From Undaria pinnatifida (lineage: Eukaryota > Sar > Phaeophyceae > Laminariales > Alariaceae): 64,000 nucleotides of DNA. The stretch is from positions 9,814,823-9,878,822 of the forward strand of contig JABAKD010000005.1 in assembly GCA_012845835.1 (NCBI GenBank), in the 5' to 3' direction. Below the pieces are notes generated by a model, which saw only the letters and a list, made by a program, of their open reading frames with translations, was not told where the DNA came from and made no database searches. Shown piece by piece: positions 53,401-63,405 of the stretch (position 1 is its first letter; every line of letters begins with the position of its first letter). The position numbers and the translations under genes are program-made.

Positions 53401-56400
53401 CTCTAAAATATATCTATGGTATCATAGTATAAATATAATATATACATGTTGTACCAGGTAGCTTTTTACTGCTGTCAAATGGCGTCGTTTTCCCCCGCCG
53501 CTGTACCTAACCACGTGTAACCACGTGTTATTAGTTCCTACCGCTGACTTCGGTCGCCCCCACCACTTGAATAAGTATTGTTGAAGGTGCGTCGCCCCCA
53601 CCACTTGAATAAGTATTGTTAAAGGCGCTGTTCCGCCGCCCCCGGCGCTCTTGATTTGTATCTAAAAAAGCCCGCCCCCGGCGCTCTGAATTTGTATCTA
53701 AAAAAGCTGGCGCTTGTGTCTCACATATGATCGGATAAAGGTTTACACGGAATGCCGGCGTCGGCGTCCCTCTTCGCTCTACGTAAATTCTCCGTAAATT
53801 CACGACGTATATGTACGCCGGCGCCAGTTTCCTGCACGTCTCAAAAAGAAATAACGCCTGCGGCGGTTACCCTAACCGATTTATGTAGCGACCTAATATG
53901 AATGCTGCCAAACGATGTGCGGTGCACAGCGACGGTCCCCCGCCCCTAAACCCCCTTTCTTTTCCAACGTGTTTTAGATGTTGTCAACTATGAGGTAGGC
54001 CGGTTTCTCCCACCGCTGAAAAGTCGCTTAAACATTGAAAGTCTGACGTGTAACTGGACGCCGCTGTAACATGATATTAGGTGGGATCCGTGTCGATCAA
54101 GAACACGAAGAACATCCTCATCAAGAACATCGGTGACGCGTCGCTTGGCGCCGTGTGTTGGTGGCTTCTCGGCTACGGTGTGGCTTTCGGAGACACGAAG
54201 GGTGAGCTCCCCCCCCCCTTCCCCCCATCAGCTGCTGTGATGCTGCTAATGTAATTTATGACGGTAATGGGTTAGTGCTGGTGCTTCTTAAGGTATAACA
54301 GCAGTTGTCAGAATCCACCCGCCGACGCCATTTGAAGTACAGTAGTCGTGGTCCGGCGTGTGTGCGGGGTCCCAATTTAGTGCGGTCAAAAGTACGCCGT
54401 AGTACGGTATCCTATACTGCGGGGTACCACGTTAGTGCGGGGTCCCGCGTCAGTGCGTGGTACCGTTTTTGTACGGCCAACATACTTTTTCACGTCCGCG
54501 TCCTACAGAGAACCACGCTGCTGTGCCGAGATAGTGTAGTGCGGGGTGCCACTATAGTGCGGGATATATTCGTCTGGTGAGGCACCGCACTTTTAATGAT
54601 TTACTAGTGCGAGGTCCCTTTTGAGTGCGGCCAAAATCTCTGTTCTCGAGCTCGTCCTACAGAAAACGGTACGATGCCATCCCGGGATAGTGCGGGGTAC
54701 CACTTTAGTGCGGGTGTTATTTTCTGATGAGGTACCGTCTGTTTAGGGACCACGACTGTGCATGTTCCTTGGGCTTCGTACTGGTGAAACGGTTACCCAT
54801 TTTAATGTGAATGAAGCGTTACGACCTTGCTGTTACTGTGTACCAGGTATGTGACAACGTAGTTTTGGGTTGCTGCCGTTGTTGTAGGATTTGTAGTGAT
54901 CGGGTGTGCTGCTTTGTGTTTTGTGTGTTATACCTCTGGTAACTGCGTTTTATCGAAGGCCAACCGCTCTTTTCGTAGTCGTGTAGCTATTGCTGTAGCC
55001 ATTGATAAGGTCGTCCCCTCGACAGATCCGATCTTGCGTGGGTTGCGACGACGGAGCGTTTGTCGTAGGCGTGAGGTTTTTAAGCCAGTGTTAGTGATGA
55101 TGAATATAAGAACTAAACGACACGCAGCAGCAACAACGAAACAAGGACATGCACAGCCACACCAACAACCTTGCCAACAAGAGCAGCAGCTTTTGCTGCA
55201 GCATGTAACGAACGTACTGCTGGTCACCTACAACAGCAACATGTAATAGGTAAATGCATGATGGCACATAACACACCCGCCCGAACGAACATCATCGTAA
55301 ACAGTGTACACAACCAACAGCCTTTTCCATGCCATCTATGTATTCAGGCAGGCTTGTTTACTTGACTGTTCGTTCCCTCTCCCCTGCTCCGTGTTCAGAC
55401 AAGCCCGACAGGATCATGATCTGTTATTACCGCCTTTTTCGCCATGCGATATTCGCGTTGCTGACCTCCCCCTCACGGGCCGGTCGTCAGCTATTTGGTC
55501 GCACCAATCTTTAGCTTCCGCCAGCCGTTGACCTCTTTGGCCTTTCTCTGCCGTCGCCTTTTGGGTGCATTGGGCATGGGGCATGGTTCATTGTGTTTTT
55601 GGCTAGCGTTGGTGCATGTCACATACCGCTGCTACTGCTGCAGCTTTTTTTTTTTTTTTCCTACTGTCACGGCATGTTCATAGTTTTCAAATTTTTTTCA
55701 TTCGGCGTGGTAAATGACACCGTGAGCTGTCCCTACCGGTGGTCACCATTTGTACTCCAGCAGCGCAAGCGACCGTTGTATACGGATGCGTGAGTATGTC
55801 GACCCGATATGATCCCTGAGAGAGGATCAAGTTCGATGAAGATGGCCACCCGAAAAGTCATCCCTCCGGGTAGTGTGGGACCTGCGCAAACTCAACCCAC
55901 TGACAAAATCCCCGGCCACGAAAAAATTGCCTCCCGCCGGACTTTTTCCAGTTTCGGCCCACCCTATGATACCCATCCGGGCGGTGTGGGTGTGTGTGTG
56001 TTCTTCACATTAAACCGTTCTTCTACTCGTCGACATCCAGCACACCCAGTGTCCGTACTGATTCTTCACCCTAGAAAGATCAGCTCTGTGGTCACAAGCC
56101 ACGACACAGAGATAATGCATCGCGGTAGGTCCATTGCAATACGTGTGCTTGTATGTGCGACATATAGTATCGACCATTGTCTTTTGACAAGATTTTGTTG
56201 TGGATGTTCACTCTGCCCGACAACGTTGATGGCCGGTGCACCGCACAGCTTGCAAGGACGAGTATCGACCCTTTATTTATCGAAGCCGCAACTGGCGTGT
56301 TATTTTTTCCAAGTTTTTTTCTTGTTTCGTAAAATGCGTCCCTTATTCCCCCTTGCATCCGAGGATAGCCCACAGTATCCCTGGTACCGCTGCAAGCGCT

Positions 56401-59400
56401 GTCCCGGTCTAATTACAAGGAAGTTTTGCGGGTGCTCTCATGTACGTCCAGAGGAAAGGTTGGCGCCGGTGTGTGAGCACAGCCCCTGGAGTCTTGTGCT
56501 TCTAAAAATACGCAATAGTTTCTTCCCGATTTCCGGACCACCGGAGGGGATTTGTAAGAGTACCCGAGGGTATGTATTCCCATTTTAGATGTTCCGGTTA
56601 TCACCTCTTGCACCCGAGGGGATGTCTACTATCCCTCGCATGACTGAAAACCTTACTCCAACGCCCTAATTCCAAGTAACTCCTCCTGGTGCTCTATATG
56701 TGTACCTCCAGAGGAAGGGTTGGCGGCGGTTGGACCTTTTTTATTTTCTTTTTTTTCTCTTTGCTTCCACTCCCAGTAGTAACTCAGATCCGGGGTCACA
56801 TAGCGAGCCCTCCTCCCCCCTCCCCACTACGGTATGTGCCTTCATTTTTATCGCGACAGAAATCCAGCGTTTTCTTGCCTCGTCGACTCGCGTCGAATGT
56901 GCCCCTCAGTATTTTATGTTTCTAAACGTTTGATGGTAGTAGCTTTCTTAACGGAGGCCGGACCACCGACAGGACTTTTTTGAGTACCCGAGGATATAAT
57001 GTATTCCCGTATGAGATGTTGTTGTTGCCGTTGACCATTTTCTAGCGTTGTGGTCGTCAGACTTGCTCCAATATCTCCGGAGTGGATGCACACGAAAGAT
57101 TATACAGCTACTAACTATGATTTGTACGAGTGGGCTAGTGTGGTACCAGTGGCTGTTGTCCCCACCGCTACTATTACTACCACTATTACTACTACTACTT
57201 CTACTACTACTACTGTTAATACTACTACTTGTACTACACTACTACTACTGCTGCTCCTACTCCTGCTGCTGCTATGACAATGTAAAACGGTATCCCCGAC
57301 ACTGCTATCTATCGGCGCTCGTGCAACCTCCGCATGATCCGATATTTCGTGTTGTTATTGATTTGGTACTGTTTGCAGGTCCTTGCCATGAACAAAACCA
57401 AAAGGCAACGCTACAAATATCTTCAGGCGAGGCGACATCACCCCCCCTCCAAAAACAGTATAACAAGGCGTTTTTTCTGCACGAAACCAAACCTGACACA
57501 ACCCTTCCTCCGGCAACCCCTCCCGCGCCCCTCGCACCCCCCCACTTTCCCATCTCAACGTCAACGCAACTTCGGAAACGCAGGCCGCTTCATCGGTTCC
57601 AGCGCATTCGCGCTCAAGGGAGACGCTTTCGAATCCGATGACGGCACGCTCACCAACGGTTACGCCTATGCATCCTGGCTCTTCCAGTGGGCATTCGCCG
57701 CCACCGCCGCCACGATCGTATCAGGAGCCGTGGCGGAGCGCGTCGCGTTTAACGCATACGTGATCTACTCAATCGTGCTTACTTCGTTCATCTACCCTGT
57801 CGTCGTGCACTGGGGATGGGCGGGAGGCTTCGCTTCCGCGTGGGTTGACAACGACCTGCTGTTCGATTGTGGCGTTATTGATTTCGCGGGGTCTGGGGTT
57901 GTCCACATGACGGGAGGAGCGGCGGCGCTTTGCGCAGCGATTGTTGTTGGCCCCCGCATCGGCAGGTTCAACGAGAACGGGACTGCTAACACTCTGCCGC
58001 AACAGTCTGCTGTCCTGCAGGTATTATTTTCGCTGGGTGGGGTGGTGGGTTGGGGATTGGATTAGTTGGTTGGGGTTTGGTTAATTGGTTGATTGATGGT
58101 GGTTGGGGATTGGATTAGGTGGTTGGTCAATCGATGGTGTTTGGGGATTGGATTAGGTGGTTGGTTGGTCGATCGATGGTGTTTGGGGATTGGATTAGTT
58201 GGTTCGTCGATCGATGGTGGGGGGTTGGGTTTTTTTGGTTGGTCGATGATGTTTGGGGATTGGATTAGTTGGTAGGTTGGTTGATGGGATTGGTGGCTTA
58301 ATTGATCGCTGGATGGTCGGTCAATTGATTGATGAGTTGAATGGTCGGTTTGACTGATCCATTGATGGATACGTCGTAGCTTTGTCGTGTTTTGGCGGTT
58401 GGTATTTGACCCTCATTATCGTCCCTCCGGTGTCGCGTTGGTAATTGGTTGGTTTATGGGATTGATCGCTAGTGGATTAAGTATTTGATCGAACTTGTTG
58501 ACAGATTGACTGATCCATCGATCAATCGCTTGTATATTATAAAAATAAAAATACTCTCCAGCTGTGAGATCGAAGATTTTATCGAAACTCATATTTGCAA
58601 GCTGTGTGTGATGCTCCGATCGCGCGTATTACGGAGGGTGTGTCCTCATAGGGTATAGGTCGGCGACTCCCCTTGGAAGTCCTGTTTTGTTGTTGGTCTT
58701 GATCCTCTTGCTGATGATCCCGTGTCTCGCTCTTCTGGCTTCTTGATGTTGCGTGCTTTTTTTCTGTTCGTGTTTCTGTGTCTTTTCTCTGCAGTCTCTC
58801 GGAACCCTGATCCTCTGGTTCGGATGGTACGGGTTCAACGGCGTCAGGTATGTCCATCTGCAGCTACAATACTGTGCTTCCTCTATAGCACCGGTCGAGT
58901 AGTGCCGATTGCCCGCTTCTGTGAAATCGCTTAGCACAAATGGAAACACCCAGTATGACAGCATGCGGAGTAGTCCCGATATTTCCCTCTATAGCGCGCA
59001 TACCGGCACTATACTGGGACGTTTTACCTGGTAACCGGTACGAGATAAGAGGCGATGTTACTGGTTATTTATGTACTATGTCGTGGTTTTGGTTTCTATG
59101 ATTCTTCATAATACCTACTGTACTATCGAAATCCGCCAGAGTAATAAACACTTCCACGCCCTGGATATCGCCTCGTTATCGTTTCAGAGCCGTCCATGCC
59201 GCTGCTGCAATTCCCACCCACCCCCGCCCCCAACGCCCCCTCCTTCCCCACCACCCGCACCATCGCCTAGACCTAGCACCACGCGTATAGCAAACCCCTA
59301 CATCTATGCGACCTAAAGCCCTCCCCCCCCGCCTCCGCCCCCCCCCGCCACATTCCCTCCCCCTCCTCCACAAGAAATATTTATAGTTTCCACGCACAAA

Positions 59401-62400
59401 TTGACGTGCCCCACCCGTCCCCTCCCCCCCCCTCCCCCCCCTCCCGCCCCCCTTTTGATCAAAATCAGGCCCCAACGTCCTTAAAAACTCCGCCCTCCCC
59501 TCACCGGATATTCGACTTACAGGATTCACTTGATAAACTGATGCATTTCCTTCCACAGCCGTCAGATTTTGTCCCCCTCAGAAACGAGTTTTATAGTTTC
59601 CGCGCACAGACTGCCTAACATCACCATGTTGACCCCGATAGCTACACTGTAGTTGCCAGGGGAGTCGCCGACCTATATCCTTAATGAGGACACACAACCC
59701 GTAATACGCGCGATCGGAGTATCACACACAGCTTGCAAAGATGAGTTTCGACAAAATCTTCGATCTCACAGCTGGAGTGTACAGTATTTTAATTTTCATA
59801 ATGATGTAAGTCTTCTGTTGGCTGTCGGCTCCTTCCAATTCCCGACCTACGAACATCGCAGTACATAGCGGTACGTACTATTATGTATAAATGATGAAGA
59901 ATCATATCTTCAACTACCTTGGGATGAAGTACGTGTTCGTAGTAGCAAACATTGTAACAATTTGCTGTTGATGGTGATTCTCGCTGACAACATCTGTAGG
60001 TCAATCGAGCGGCCGGTGTATCACGCAGCTTGCAGCAAAGATGAGTATCGACCCTACTTATCGAACTCACAGCTGACGTGTTTTATGTTTATTTTTAGTG
60101 CAAGATTTTTTCTCTTTTGTTTATGAATTCACAGCGTGTCGAAATGGTTCCGAGCATGCCGAATGCGTTCCGAACACGTCGAATTCGTTCTTGAACGTAT
60201 ACCAGGTACGAAGTACCAAAATTTTGGAACGTTCCTACTGCTGCTGCTGCGGTTGCAAAATGGTTGCAAACCCCGCTGCCCCCCTTCACCTCCATCCCCT
60301 CTGAAATAGTCATTTCACCCTCCTTCCTTCCGATGTCCCACCGACGACATAGCGGTGCGTACGATATGGTACAAGTTGTGAATTCGCAGCATGTCGAAAT
60401 GATTCCGAGCATGCTTTTTGAGAGGGGATGAGGGTTGAAGGGGGGGGGGGGGGGGTTGTAACAATTTTGCAACTACAGCAGTAGGGACGTTCCCAGTTCT
60501 TGGTACTCGTTATAGGTGAAAAACGATTTGAACCGGTTCGGAACGAATCCGACAAATCACCTGTTAAAAGTACCAAAAAATTGGGAACGTTACTGCTGTG
60601 GTTACAGAATTGTTACAAACCCTCTTGCTCCCCTTCAACCCCATCCCCTCTCGAAAAATGCCTTCACAGTGCACCCTCGTCATCACCCGCCTCACCCCCA
60701 ACCCCCCCACCTCGTCCATCGTCTTTTCGCTATGGCCCTGCATGACAATGATAGTCTTCCCCCCCCTAGCCCCCCCCCTCCCTCCCTCATCCACCACCCC
60801 CTCCCATGGAAACCCGCCTTTACAGCACTCTCACCGTCCCGGTCCTCCCGCCCCCTTCCCACCCTATGAACTCCCTCCCCCTCTCACGTCCCCCATCCCC
60901 ACCCCCTGTTAATATCCCCCACTCCCACACCCTCCACCCCCTCCCAAAAACGCCTGCTCAGCACCCTCGCCATCAGCGGGCTCGCAGGCGTCGCCGCCAA
61001 GACCATGGTCACCACCACCATCTCCGCCGCTTTCGGTGCCATCACCACGGTGACCCTAGCCAAGCTCAGCCTTGGCTACTGGGATGGAGGGGCCGCGAAC
61101 AACGGCCTCCTTGCTGGGCTCGTGGGTATCACCGCGGGTTGCTCGACGTGCGAGCCCGAGGGAGCGTTCGTGATCGGTGTGGTGTCTGGATTCGTGTACA
61201 CTTTCTCTTCGAAGGCTCTCGTAGCCATGAAGGTGGGTGTTTGTGTTGAATGTTCTCTGTTTTGTTTTACGCGAATTAAGCTGTTCTTTGGGGGGGGGTT
61301 GAATTGAATTGAAAGTGGAGCTTGAGGAAGCGTTCGTGATGGGCCCCGGTGTTGGGCTTTGTGTACGCTTAACCCCTTTGGAGCCCCCCCCGAAACTCCC
61401 TATCCTCATTCCTAGTGATTTTGTTCGAAAAAAGGGTTTCCAGTTGTGTAAGCGTCAAGGTTTTAATGGCCTTCGTGGCCATGGCGGTGGACGTTTGTTC
61501 GGGGGGTTGATGACTTCTTTTTTTTTTTCACGTTATTGTTTCCTTCCCTAAATACGTACTGCTGCTGTGTTACTTGCCACTAATGGGTCCAGGGTTTGAA
61601 ACGTGGCTCTGCTCAGGAGCCTGAGTACTGCGTAATACGGGCTTAGGGAAGGAATCGCCAAAGGGTTGAAATGTTATCTCGGTAACATTGTACCACTTAA
61701 GTATGATACCGTACGACGAAACCAACGTTTTTGCTCGTTTTGTCTATCGTGCTGTCTGTCTCTTGTCTTGTCAATCGGTCTGCCTTTTTATAATAACCAG
61801 GTGGACGACGTGGTGGATGCCATCCCCGTTCACTTCTTCTGCGGGATGTGGGGAGTGTTGGCCGCCTCGCTCTTCGCAACCAAGGACAACTGTGAGTACT
61901 TGCGAGGGTAGCTTGACAAAAGCTCTGTACTTCCGCGCTATTCCGCCGCCCAACAGCGGTACCAGGTACAGGCTTGACAAGTACTTTCTTTTTCCCCACC
62001 CCCGCGCTGCCTTTGCTTTTACCTGGTATGTGAACGAGCAGACGCGGCCGCTTACTACGCTAACCACGCGAGAAGTATCCGCCCTCATCCCCCCCCACCC
62101 CGCCCCTCTAGCACACTTCCACCCCCATACCCGCGCCCAACCCCAACCCAACCCCCCTCCCCCCTCCCACCTCACCCAAAGATGTGGGTTGACGTCACTC
62201 TTGCATCTTGACGGACTTGACGGACAGCCGTCAAAAACTCCACACACTACAAATAGTATGATAAGTCCAAAGACGCCTTGACGGGTCAAAACTAGACCGT
62301 CCACCGACATCTTTGACCCCAACCAACCTTACCCTTTACCCTATACCCAACCCTCTAACCAACCCCACCCCTACAACGTCACGCCTCTTTAATGTATATC

Positions 62401-63405
62401 AACGTGTATGGAACAGACGCGGCCGCTTACTACGCAGACCGCGCGAGCAAGTGCGCCGGCGCGTTCTACGGCGGCGACGGCAGCGCGGTGGCGGCCAACG
62501 TGGTCTTCATTTTGGCGGTTGTCGCCTGGGTAGCCGTGACGTGCGGAACTCTCTTCGTTGCCATTAAGCTGACTATCGGAATGCGTGTCACCAAGGAGAT
62601 GGAGGTGCGGGGTGGGTTGGTTTTAGGTTGATTTTTTTAGATGGGTTGCGTTATGTTACTGTCGGGGTGCTTGTGACCGAGGCGGTTTGAGATGGGTTGG
62701 ATTGGTGAGGGGGGGGGGGGGGGGGGTTCCATATATTACATAAAAGCTTGGTTGGGGGGGGGGTAAGGCGTGCGTGACGAAGGAAATGGACGTGGGTTGG
62801 GTTGGGTTGAGCAGAGCAGGGGGTGGCGGTCGTGGCGAAGATTGAGGATGGTTGGGTGGGGTCGGTCCGTGGTGGGCTGGCGTCAGACCCGGTTCCGGCG
62901 CGCCGCGCTATCGTGAACTTGCGATGGGGATTCTTGTGTTGATTATTGTGGACTCGCCGCGTGGGATGATAAAACACTGTCAGCTGTGAGTTGGATAAAT
63001 TTTGGTCGGTCCTCTTTTTTTCAAGCTGCGTGGTACACCACACCGGCCGCTCGATTTTACAGATGTATGATCCCTTTTTGAGTTGTTTGTGATGACGCCT
63101 ATGGGTGTGTTGCCAGGGGGAACACCGATAGTATATACAAGCATACTGCTGTGTGATGTTGGTTTGTCGATTGAAATTTTTTTAATTAATTATTGGTGTT
63201 ACTGGTTGTTGTCCAGCACGCACCTGAACGAGCTGTGATGAACGACGTAACGATTGACCGGTGTGATTTGACACTAATGCCTGATTATTTTGATGTCTCT
63301 CCTCGTCCGTCCGTGTGTGTTTTTTTGTCACCCCAGCAAATCGGCATGGACGACTCGAAGCACGGGGGACAAACGTACCCGGAGATGATCAAGAACATGA
63401 CGTGA
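38311..63405 (+). CDS. AMT: Ammonium transporter (AMT family), complete, nine exons
   Basis: Channel for ammonium uptake across the plasma membrane (Amt/Mep/Rh family, AMT branch). Exons 38311-38419, 39136-39164, 54081-54201, 57584-58020, 58795-58847, 60962-61232, 61801-61891, 62417-62604 and 63337-63405 have GT..AG introns and splice in frame to 455 residues, normal for AMTs. Landmarks: VFFMQTGFAMLE (about 35-46); the pore gate FQWAFAATAAT with F120; SGAVAER (133-139); HWGW (162-165); DFAGSGVVH with D186 and H194, the first pore histidine; IGRF (212-215); LWFGWYGFN (239-247) and S250; VHFFCGMWG with H351, the second pore histidine. The N-terminus before helix 1 is short; the tail is Gly-Gln-Tyr-rich and short. 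All ion-path residues expected of the family are present, so the product should be functional. Confidence 0.95.
39136..39164 (+). CDS. AMT: AMT exon 2 (29-nt micro-exon)
   Basis: Flanked by CCCCACAG and GTGAGCC. It supplies the end of codon 37 and MQTGFAMLE, the invariant end of AMT helix 1. Very short, but required by the family alignment. Confidence 0.9.
39165..39946. other. Intron 2, proximal part, nothing recognised
   Basis: No repeat shared with other parts of the window was noticed. Confidence 0.5.
39947..40645. mobile_element. TIR DNA element, about 699 bp, in AMT intron 2
   Basis: Left end GACCTACTATTATGG, right end its exact complement; the similarity continues about 20 bp inward (AAAATTTT, CGATTATTTC). 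Flanked by ATA on both sides (39944-39946, 40646-40648), a 3-bp target duplication. Inner TTATTTCTGG motifs are repeated in both orientations. Too short and too broken for a transposase, hence non-autonomous. Confidence 0.8.
40646..41666. other. Intron 2 spacer with a truncated dispersed repeat
   Basis: 41160-41310 is a truncated copy of the repeat at 27130 (T-rich start, TCCTCCGGCGGATGGGG). The AT-rich sequence to 41660 shares ATCAGATGCAA with the loop of the following foldback. Confidence 0.6.
41985..42291 (+). mobile_element. tRNA-derived SINE, copy 4, with target duplication
   Basis: Flanked by AGTTGGTCGT on both sides (41975-41984, 42292-42301). A-box-like GTGGCGTATCAGG, B-box GAGTTCGAGCC, A-rich tail 42274-42291. 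The matching site in the opposite foldback arm is empty, which fixes the exact ends of the SINE at about 307 bp. Confidence 0.92.
42971..43166. repeat. 98-bp tandem duplication in right foldback arm
   Basis: Two adjacent, virtually identical units starting TGTGGCGACGCTTCGAATAA at 42971 and 43069. The left arm has one unit, so the duplication followed the inversion. Confidence 0.92.
43413..44381. other. Intron 2: dispersed repeats
   Basis: 43575-43670 is a copy of the 31618 repeat. 43815-44290 is a copy of the 27130 repeat with a tandem double start (CTAAG(T/C)TGGCGGTCCTAAGC at 43821 and 43892). Confidence 0.65.
44382..44795 (-). repeat. Dispersed repeat with (AAACA)n tail, reverse copy
   Basis: Reverse complement of 17341-17625 and 47908-48300. 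As in 47908-48300, it extends past the A-rich block into CCGAGCTTTGGCTCTCCT, so the A-rich block is internal in these longer copies. Confidence 0.82.
44796..45411. other. Intron 2 spacer, nothing recognised
   Basis: No supported feature. Confidence 0.5.
45412..45716 (+). mobile_element. tRNA-derived SINE, copy 5
   Basis: Starts GTCGCCCCGGTGGCGTATCA, B-box GAGTTCGAGCC, A tail of about 17 at 45697-45713. More diverged in the body than copy 4. No clear target duplication. Confidence 0.86.
46350..46590 (-). repeat. Two short R1 cores and the start of another repeat
   Basis: 46355-46420 and 46500-46590 each carry CAGCTGTGAGATCGAAGATTT and GCTCATCT or ACTCATCT. Confidence 0.75.
46635..46775 (+). 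repeat. Uninterrupted copy of the repeat that LTR copy B entered
   Basis: TCTAGAGTCCGTGGTCACAC is continuous here but separated by copy B at 11434/12897. Confidence 0.75.
46776..47658. other. Intron 2 spacer
   Basis: A short ATATGATATATACCAGGTAC-type tandem around 47320-47400. Otherwise nothing recognised. Confidence 0.5.
47659..47752. repeat. 28-bp tandem repeat x 3
   Basis: Unit ACGTAGGAATGTATAATATA plus TACACCCC; nearly identical copies ending directly at an R1 fragment. Confidence 0.9.
47748..47900 (+). repeat. R1 fragment
   Basis: CCCTGTTGACCCTGATAGC through GGCG-type blocks to the core. It lacks TCCTTAATGAGGACA. Confidence 0.8.
47908..48300 (+). repeat. Dispersed repeat with (AAACA)n block
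   Basis: Long form of the repeat at 17341. It is joined directly to the R1 fragment at 47748, the same adjacency of R1-like TTTTTAA... and GTGTGTGTTCTTCACATT seen elsewhere. Confidence 0.8.
48301..52080. other. Intron 2, long unrecognised stretch
   Basis: Small items only: GTCGGTCGGTGGGTTCAGAGG-type repeats near 49450-49600, an inverted pair around TAGTAAATAGGACC (49658 and 49725), and an old R1 core at 50030-50105. A 157-codon frame at 49166-49639 was not recognised. Confidence 0.45.
52081..52414. repeat. 115-bp tandem repeat, 2.9 units
   Basis: Units start at 52081, 52196 and 52311 with GCCATTA.TCATGAGAA and include GTGCTGGTGGATTGACGGTG. Each junction of two units is TACCAGGTA. Confidence 0.95.
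52415..54080. repeat. Intron 2, distal part with short tandem duplications
   Basis: 53557-53635 is a 39-bp pair (GTCGCCCCCACCACTTGAAT) and 53639-53710 a 37-bp pair (GCCCCCGGCGCTCT). From 53240 to 54010 a loose motif, ACTGCTG.CAAA then CCCACCGCTG, recurs several times. Confidence 0.65.
54081..54201 (+). CDS. AMT: AMT exon 3
   Basis: Encodes VGSVSIKNTKNILIKN and DASLGAVCWWLLGYG, helix 2 of the family. Phase 0 start; ends AAG G before GTGAGC (phase 1). Confidence 0.93.
54202..57583. other. AMT intron 3, 3.4 kb
   Basis: 54340-54760 has repeated AGTGCGGGGT(A/C)CC motifs. 55700-55985 is a copy of the 27130 repeat, followed directly by a truncated copy of the 17341 repeat (55985-56122). 56230-56320 is an old R1 core. 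CTACTACTACT runs lie near 57175-57270. Confidence 0.7.
57584..58020 (+). CDS. AMT: AMT exon 4 (pore gate, first pore His)
   Basis: Longest exon, 437 nt, after ACGCAG and before GTATTATT. It contains the Phe gate, AER, the D186/H194 pair and IGRF. The acceptor is chosen because it restores phase (G|GC) and no other AG lies nearby; the extra upstream frame FGNAG could be coincidental. Confidence 0.9.
58021..58794. repeat. AMT intron 4 with a GGTTGGTCGATCGATGG minisatellite and an R1 fragment
   Basis: 58040-58330 has about six variable units combining TTGGGGATTGGATTAG, GTGGTTGGT and CGATCGATGG. 58545-58680 is an R1 fragment in reverse orientation. Confidence 0.8.
58795..58847 (+). CDS. AMT: AMT exon 5
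   Basis: 53 nt, acceptor TCTGCAG, donor GTATGT. Encodes SLGTLILWFGWYGFNGV, the helix with the conserved Trp and Phe lining the recruitment site. Confidence 0.93.
58848..60961. other. AMT intron 5, 2.1 kb, with an R1 copy and a three-copy local repeat
   Basis: 59110-59795 is an R1 copy (+) very similar to 14170-14840. 60200-60310, 60400-60520 (inverted) and 60570-60665 are copies of a repeat with AGTACCAAAA, GGAACGTT.CTACTGC and CCCCATCCCCTCT. Confidence 0.75.
60962..61232 (+). CDS. AMT: AMT exon 6
   Basis: Acceptor CTGCTCAG. The first base completes Ser250, giving FNGVSTLAISG. It encodes the TTT-rich helix and GLVGITAGCSTCEP, and ends ATG AAG before GTGGGT. Confidence 0.92.
61801..61891 (+). 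CDS. AMT: AMT exon 7 (second pore His)
   Basis: Encodes VDDVVDAIPVHFFCGMWG with H351. Acceptor ATAACCAG; ends AAC T before GTGAGT. Confidence 0.94.
62042..62083 (+). pseudogene. Partial duplicate of the start of AMT exon 8
   Basis: ACGCGGCCGCTTACTACGC, preceded by AG as in the real exon, lies 375 bp upstream in intron 7. It diverges after about 40 bp; splicing to it would run into proline-rich sequence and a stop. Confidence 0.8.
62417..62604 (+). CDS. AMT: AMT exon 8 (last helix)
   Basis: After GGAACAG; T|AC gives Tyr371, then AAAYYADRASKCAGAFYGG and a hydrophobic helix to RVTKEME. Donor GTGCGG. The first 40 bases are duplicated upstream in the intron (62042-62083). Confidence 0.9.
63337..63405 (+). 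CDS. AMT: AMT exon 9 (C-terminus)
   Basis: Encodes QIGMDDSKHGGQTYPEM and ends in TGA. It matches the AMT 'GLD..xHG' tail that regulates gating in trimers of plant relatives. Acceptor CACCCCAG. Confidence 0.9.
   Translation, partial: QIGMDDSKHGGQTYPEMIKNMT

Larger units (their letters stand above)
39165..54080 (+). other. AMT intron 2, about 14.9 kb, packed with transposons
   Basis: GTGAGC donor at 39165 and TGATATTAG acceptor at 54080. The flanking exons join in frame between MLE and VGSVSIKN, so it is a single intron unless an unseen exon exists; none is needed by the family. Contents: TIR element 39947-40645, foldback 41667-43412, SINEs, dispersed repeats, satellites and ten copies of TACCWGGTA. 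Confidence 0.88.

Noticed and set aside
55809..56588. 259-residue plus-strand frame
   Set aside because: It crosses two unrelated dispersed repeats (27130 type and 17341 type), so it is a chance fusion.
57048..57641. Separate 197-residue gene overlapping the start of AMT exon 4
   Set aside because: Out of frame with the AMT exon over the shared part, and made of CTA-rich and proline-rich intron sequence.
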